In this document: piece after piece, positions 60,754 to 64,000 of the stretch
How the letters are laid out: every line of letters begins with the position of its first letter
How positions within the stretch are numbered: position 1 is the first letter of the stretch
Assembly: GCA_029964075.1 (NCBI GenBank)
Contig: CM057148.1
Span: 29,629,916-29,693,915 of the forward strand
Direction of reading: 5' to 3'
Origin: Patiria pectinifera
Lineage: Eukaryota > Echinodermata > Asteroidea > Valvatida > Asterinidae
DNA length: 64,000 nt
The notes under the pieces: generated by a model
Database searches by the model: none
What the model was told of the DNA's origin: nothing
Seen by the model: only the letters and a program-made list of their open reading frames with translations
Position numbers and translations under genes: made by a program

Positions 60754-61937
60754 GTTTTTCAAACACTTTTAGAACTTGTTGGCCTATATTGAAATCAAAG
60801 ACCATGAAGTCACAGTGTCCAAGGTTTGGGAAGAAAACTTGTGCGAACGTCATTTGCCAAAACGGGACCATTTCCTAATCTTGAAAATTGGCAAACAAAC
60901 GTCAACCATGAGCCGGCCATATGGTGCGATGCGGCTTGCGGCCGTTAGAATATCAGGGGAATAATAAGGATCTGATTGAAAACGGGCAGAAAACTTGAAG
61001 ACAGAACGTTACTCTGAATCGGTAGTAGAGATCGCGTGCAGTAGACCCACATGATCAATCCACGGACCCTCTAAATCATTGTACTTTTTGTACCCAATGC
61101 TTTTTTTAAGTAATAAAAGAACGTTTTAAAGGAAAACTCCATATTATTTTTTTTTCTCGATATGTCGTAACAGCGCCCTCTTATGTAGGTGGATCCATTG
61201 CTTGACAATACGTGACCATTGTCATCAAAACAGCATTCATTTATATTCAATGCAAGACGTGTACGTGGAAAGGGACCTTTTAAGTTTATTATTAAGGAAA
61301 AACTAAAATGTTTTGTAAATATAGCTTGAACGTTCTATGTCGAGTGGCCAAGAGAGGGCGTTTTCGAGAATCTTAACCTCGTCTCCGGTGTAAATGGTAT
61401 GTTAAATTGATAGATATTTCAGATGACGGGGCTAAATGTGTTGTCCAACCAAGGATAAGCATGTGATATGCATACTCAGTGATGTACACGTCCTTAGAGT
61501 TATGTTCAAAATAAGAACATCATTATACAAAGAATTCTGATATAATAATACCGGCACTAATATAATAATGCTGGCACTAATATAATAATACTGGCTTTGG
61601 CTGAACATCATCGTCCTTGTAGTCCAATCATTGGAAAATTTCCTGCTTTTTTCTTGATTTCAGGTCTCATTTCTTCACGTTTTCCCAATACACGTTTTCC
61701 CGATTGGGACTGAACAGAGTAATTGTGTTAAATCACAGACTATGGAAAATCGGTTCAAAAAGAATTTTGATAACAACAGGGGAAAACATGACTCTCTTTG
61801 TGATGGACCCACTTCCTTTACCCTTCGGGATTAGTAATCTAATTTTACATGGTCACAGAATGTAACTTTAACATTTGAAAAATCACGATTTTTTTTTGAC
61901 TTGATATAGAATGTATTCCCCTTTTGTATTTGTGCCA
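60754..61937. other. No gene recognised
   Basis: Contains a threefold tandem of taataatactggcactaata-like units near 61536-61605 and a short frame (60776-60964) without motif. Nothing else supported. Confidence 0.45.
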
Positions 61938-62335
61938 GTCCCGGAGGCGTAACTTTTTTTCCTAGGAGCAATGTCATGAATAATGCAGTTTTTCCTTTGA
62001 ATCATTGCAAGACTTAGGTTCTCGCTCTATTTTCCCCTTAATTTAAAATTATCTCAGTGATAAATTTGGAGAAGAAAAATAGCTGATGAAAATGAGCAGC
62101 GACGACGTGGATTCGAACCAGGGATCTTTGTATCCATAGCTCATCTCGCTATCCACTAGGCTACTGTGTGGTAGCTCGACGACACCCGTTCTTTAAAATG
62201 CTTTAATGTATTGTAACTAGTTCAGTAACTAACAACAATGCTGTCGATGTCATTGTCCGTTCTCATGGATAAACATGAATTATTCATGACATTGCCCCTA
62301 ACCCTCCTAGGAATAAAAATTACGCGTCCCGGAGA
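61938..62335. mobile_element. Inverted-repeat element with a tRNA-like core
   Basis: Left end cccggaggcgtaac..tcctaggag..caatgtcatgaataat; right end is the inverse (attattcatgacattg..cctcctagg..ttacgcgtcccgg). Between them a minus-strand tRNA-like segment has A box TAGCCTAGTGGATAGCG and B box GGTTCGAATCC (62109-62119). Confidence 0.75.
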
Positions 62336-63126
62336 GAAGGGGTAGCCTGTAGTTCTTATTGTATCTGAATGTTTTAACTGGAAGACTGTCACTTCTGACT
62401 TAGCCTTGTTAAAGAGAGCTATCGGGCAGTGCTATTGGATAGGATAACCCCGTAAGAGACTTAATTTGGCCCATTGTGTATACAAGATACATGAAAGACT
62501 TCCAGCAAGTTAACCATTGTGAATGAATTCAATATAGTCCTCTTTGTTTCCCGGGGCGTATATTTTTGCCAGCGAGTGGGGGATAGGGGGCGGGGGTTGA
62601 CCAAAATCCAAAATTGCCCGGCAGTAGAAATTCAGGTGGCAGGGGGGACACCACATTATATTAGGGGGCGTCCTTCAGGATATAGATGTATATCAATATA
62701 CACTCGCGCTTACATGAAAGTGGTGCGTTTAAAAGCGTTTGTACTTTGCTTCTCCACTATTCATGTGCTATTATGAATACATTTGGGATGTTCGAAAAAT
62801 ACCTCGAAATCCGCATTTTTTGGTCATCTGTTTGTGTTTGACTTGTTAACTGAAAGACTTAACGTCTGGCTTAATCGTGTTGGCTGATGAAGAGACCTAT
62901 AGGCAATCTGCTTGGCCCACGTGTAGGCCAGAATGTATGAAAGACTTCCAACAAATAACTATTAATTGTGAATCAGTTCTATGGAATTGTGTGTGCTCGG
63001 GGACCTTGGCATAATTAAATAATTATCGAGGGGGCGAGTTGGGGAGGGGGCGAGTTGAGGAGGGTGCAAACTGGTGAGGGGGCGATACAGAGGGGGCGAT
63101 TTGGCTAGGGACGAGTTTGTCATGGG

Positions 63127-63394
63127 CAAGGGCGGATCCAGAACACAATTTTTTTGTTGGGGGGGGGACCCAAACCCCATAAAAGCGGGTCGAAAAAATT
63201 ACGGCGTGGAGTTTGGTACCCGCTTAAGGGCCCCGAAAAAAAAGTTGGATTCTAGATGCTCTGTGGTGCGATCTGAGGCAATTTCTGACCACTTTAACAA
63301 ATGTTTTTGAGGAAAAGATGTCGGTGTACGCTTGCCTGCCTTTATTGTGACGTCACTTAAAAAAAAATGGGGGGGGGTCCTGGATCCGCCCTTG
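63127..63394. mobile_element. TIR element CAAGGGCGGATCCAG with poly-G flanks
   Basis: 268 bp with perfect 15-bp inverted ends CAAGGGCGGATCCAG / CTGGATCCGCCCTTG, each followed inward by a G or C run. The interior carries the ggcgtggagtttggtacccg module related to the tandem array at 2259-2715. Confidence 0.82.
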
Positions 63395-64000
63395 GTTTTA
63401 GGGGAAGGTTGGTCATGGGGTGATTGGCAAGGAGAGTTGGTGAGGGGGAGTCGGCCAAGGGGCGAGTTGACCTGACATCATGCCTTATTGTTATAGACCC
63501 AATCTTCCCACTTTTATAGTGGTTGGAAGTTAACTGTCAAAAGTCGCTCTCAATGAATGAATACAATAATATCCCATTGACCACGCATTTAAAATGAGAA
63601 TTTTTGAGCGGGGGAGACACACATAAATAATGTTTTATATTGAAGATATCGCCAACCTTAGAAAAATAATCATAATATGGTACCGGTATTATCGTTACGA
63701 CTTATAAATTTATAATTCTCTGTCTTATGAGAAGTAATAAAGCATCCATTTTACTGAGATGTTTCCTTGCATGCAAACCTTCTCCTTGACACGATTACAC
63801 TGGAATTACCCCCAAATCTCAGGAATATAGCAAAGCCTAATTTAGGGGGAATTTTCAATTCAAAGTCCACAATTTGGTGTCCGCTTTCAGAAGCCGGCGT
63901 GGTAAGTCCGGCAAATTATTGAAATGCAATCTGAGCAGCGCGCCGCTGAGAGAATGGGTCCGGCTGGCTTGGCAAGCAAAGTGGATAATAACATTGCTGG
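63395..64000. other. Right end of window, no gene recognised
   Basis: GGGGCGAGTTG-type imperfect repeats continue to about 63475, as on the other side (63025-63120). The rest shows no exon or RNA gene. Confidence 0.45.

Overview
This is nuclear DNA from a metazoan. Two intron-rich protein genes sit in a background of short non-autonomous DNA transposons, foldback hairpins, tRNA-derived SINEs and satellites. Gene structure, protein similarity and repeat types point to a marine invertebrate, most plausibly a deuterostome such as an echinoderm, hemichordate or cephalochordate. The sequence alone does not fix the phylum. The palindromes ACATGTAC and TACCGGTA recur across the window.

The core is a head-to-head gene pair. 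PDHX, the E3-binding protein (component X) of the mitochondrial pyruvate dehydrogenase complex, runs on the minus strand from an ATG at 20993 to a stop at 6216. It has 11 coding exons and 482 codons before the stop. APIP, the methylthioribulose-1-phosphate dehydratase of the methionine salvage pathway, runs on the plus strand from an ATG at 21394. It has seven shared coding exons and then two alternative terminal exons, 8a (51530-51635) and 8b (55731-55818), giving proteins of 230 or 224 residues. The two start codons are 400 bp apart, so the interval 20994-21393 is a candidate bidirectional promoter. The human orthologues are also divergent neighbours on 11p13, so the pairing looks ancient.

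Layout: 1-5940, intergenic repeats downstream of PDHX; 5941-6215, probable PDHX 3' UTR; 6216-20993, PDHX coding region, with a minisatellite of about 1 kb filling one intron and a very repeat-rich intron 1 (16262-20860); 20994-21393, shared promoter; 21394-55818, APIP, mostly intron, including one intron of 11.9 kb; 55819-64000, downstream sequence without a recognised gene.

The repeats fall into recognisable classes. Four or more MITE families sit in TTAA target sites (piggyBac-like). One family has TAA target duplications (PIF/Harbinger-like). Others have 8-bp duplications (hAT-like). Two foldback families have exact 9-bp duplications, one with tandem-repeat arms resembling the Drosophila FB design. 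There are also several near-perfect hairpins, five or six tRNA-headed SINE copies and one 5'-truncated LINE of L2/CR1 type. Several elements are nested, which gives a relative chronology. No retrovirus, LTR element, Polinton or toxin gene was recognised.
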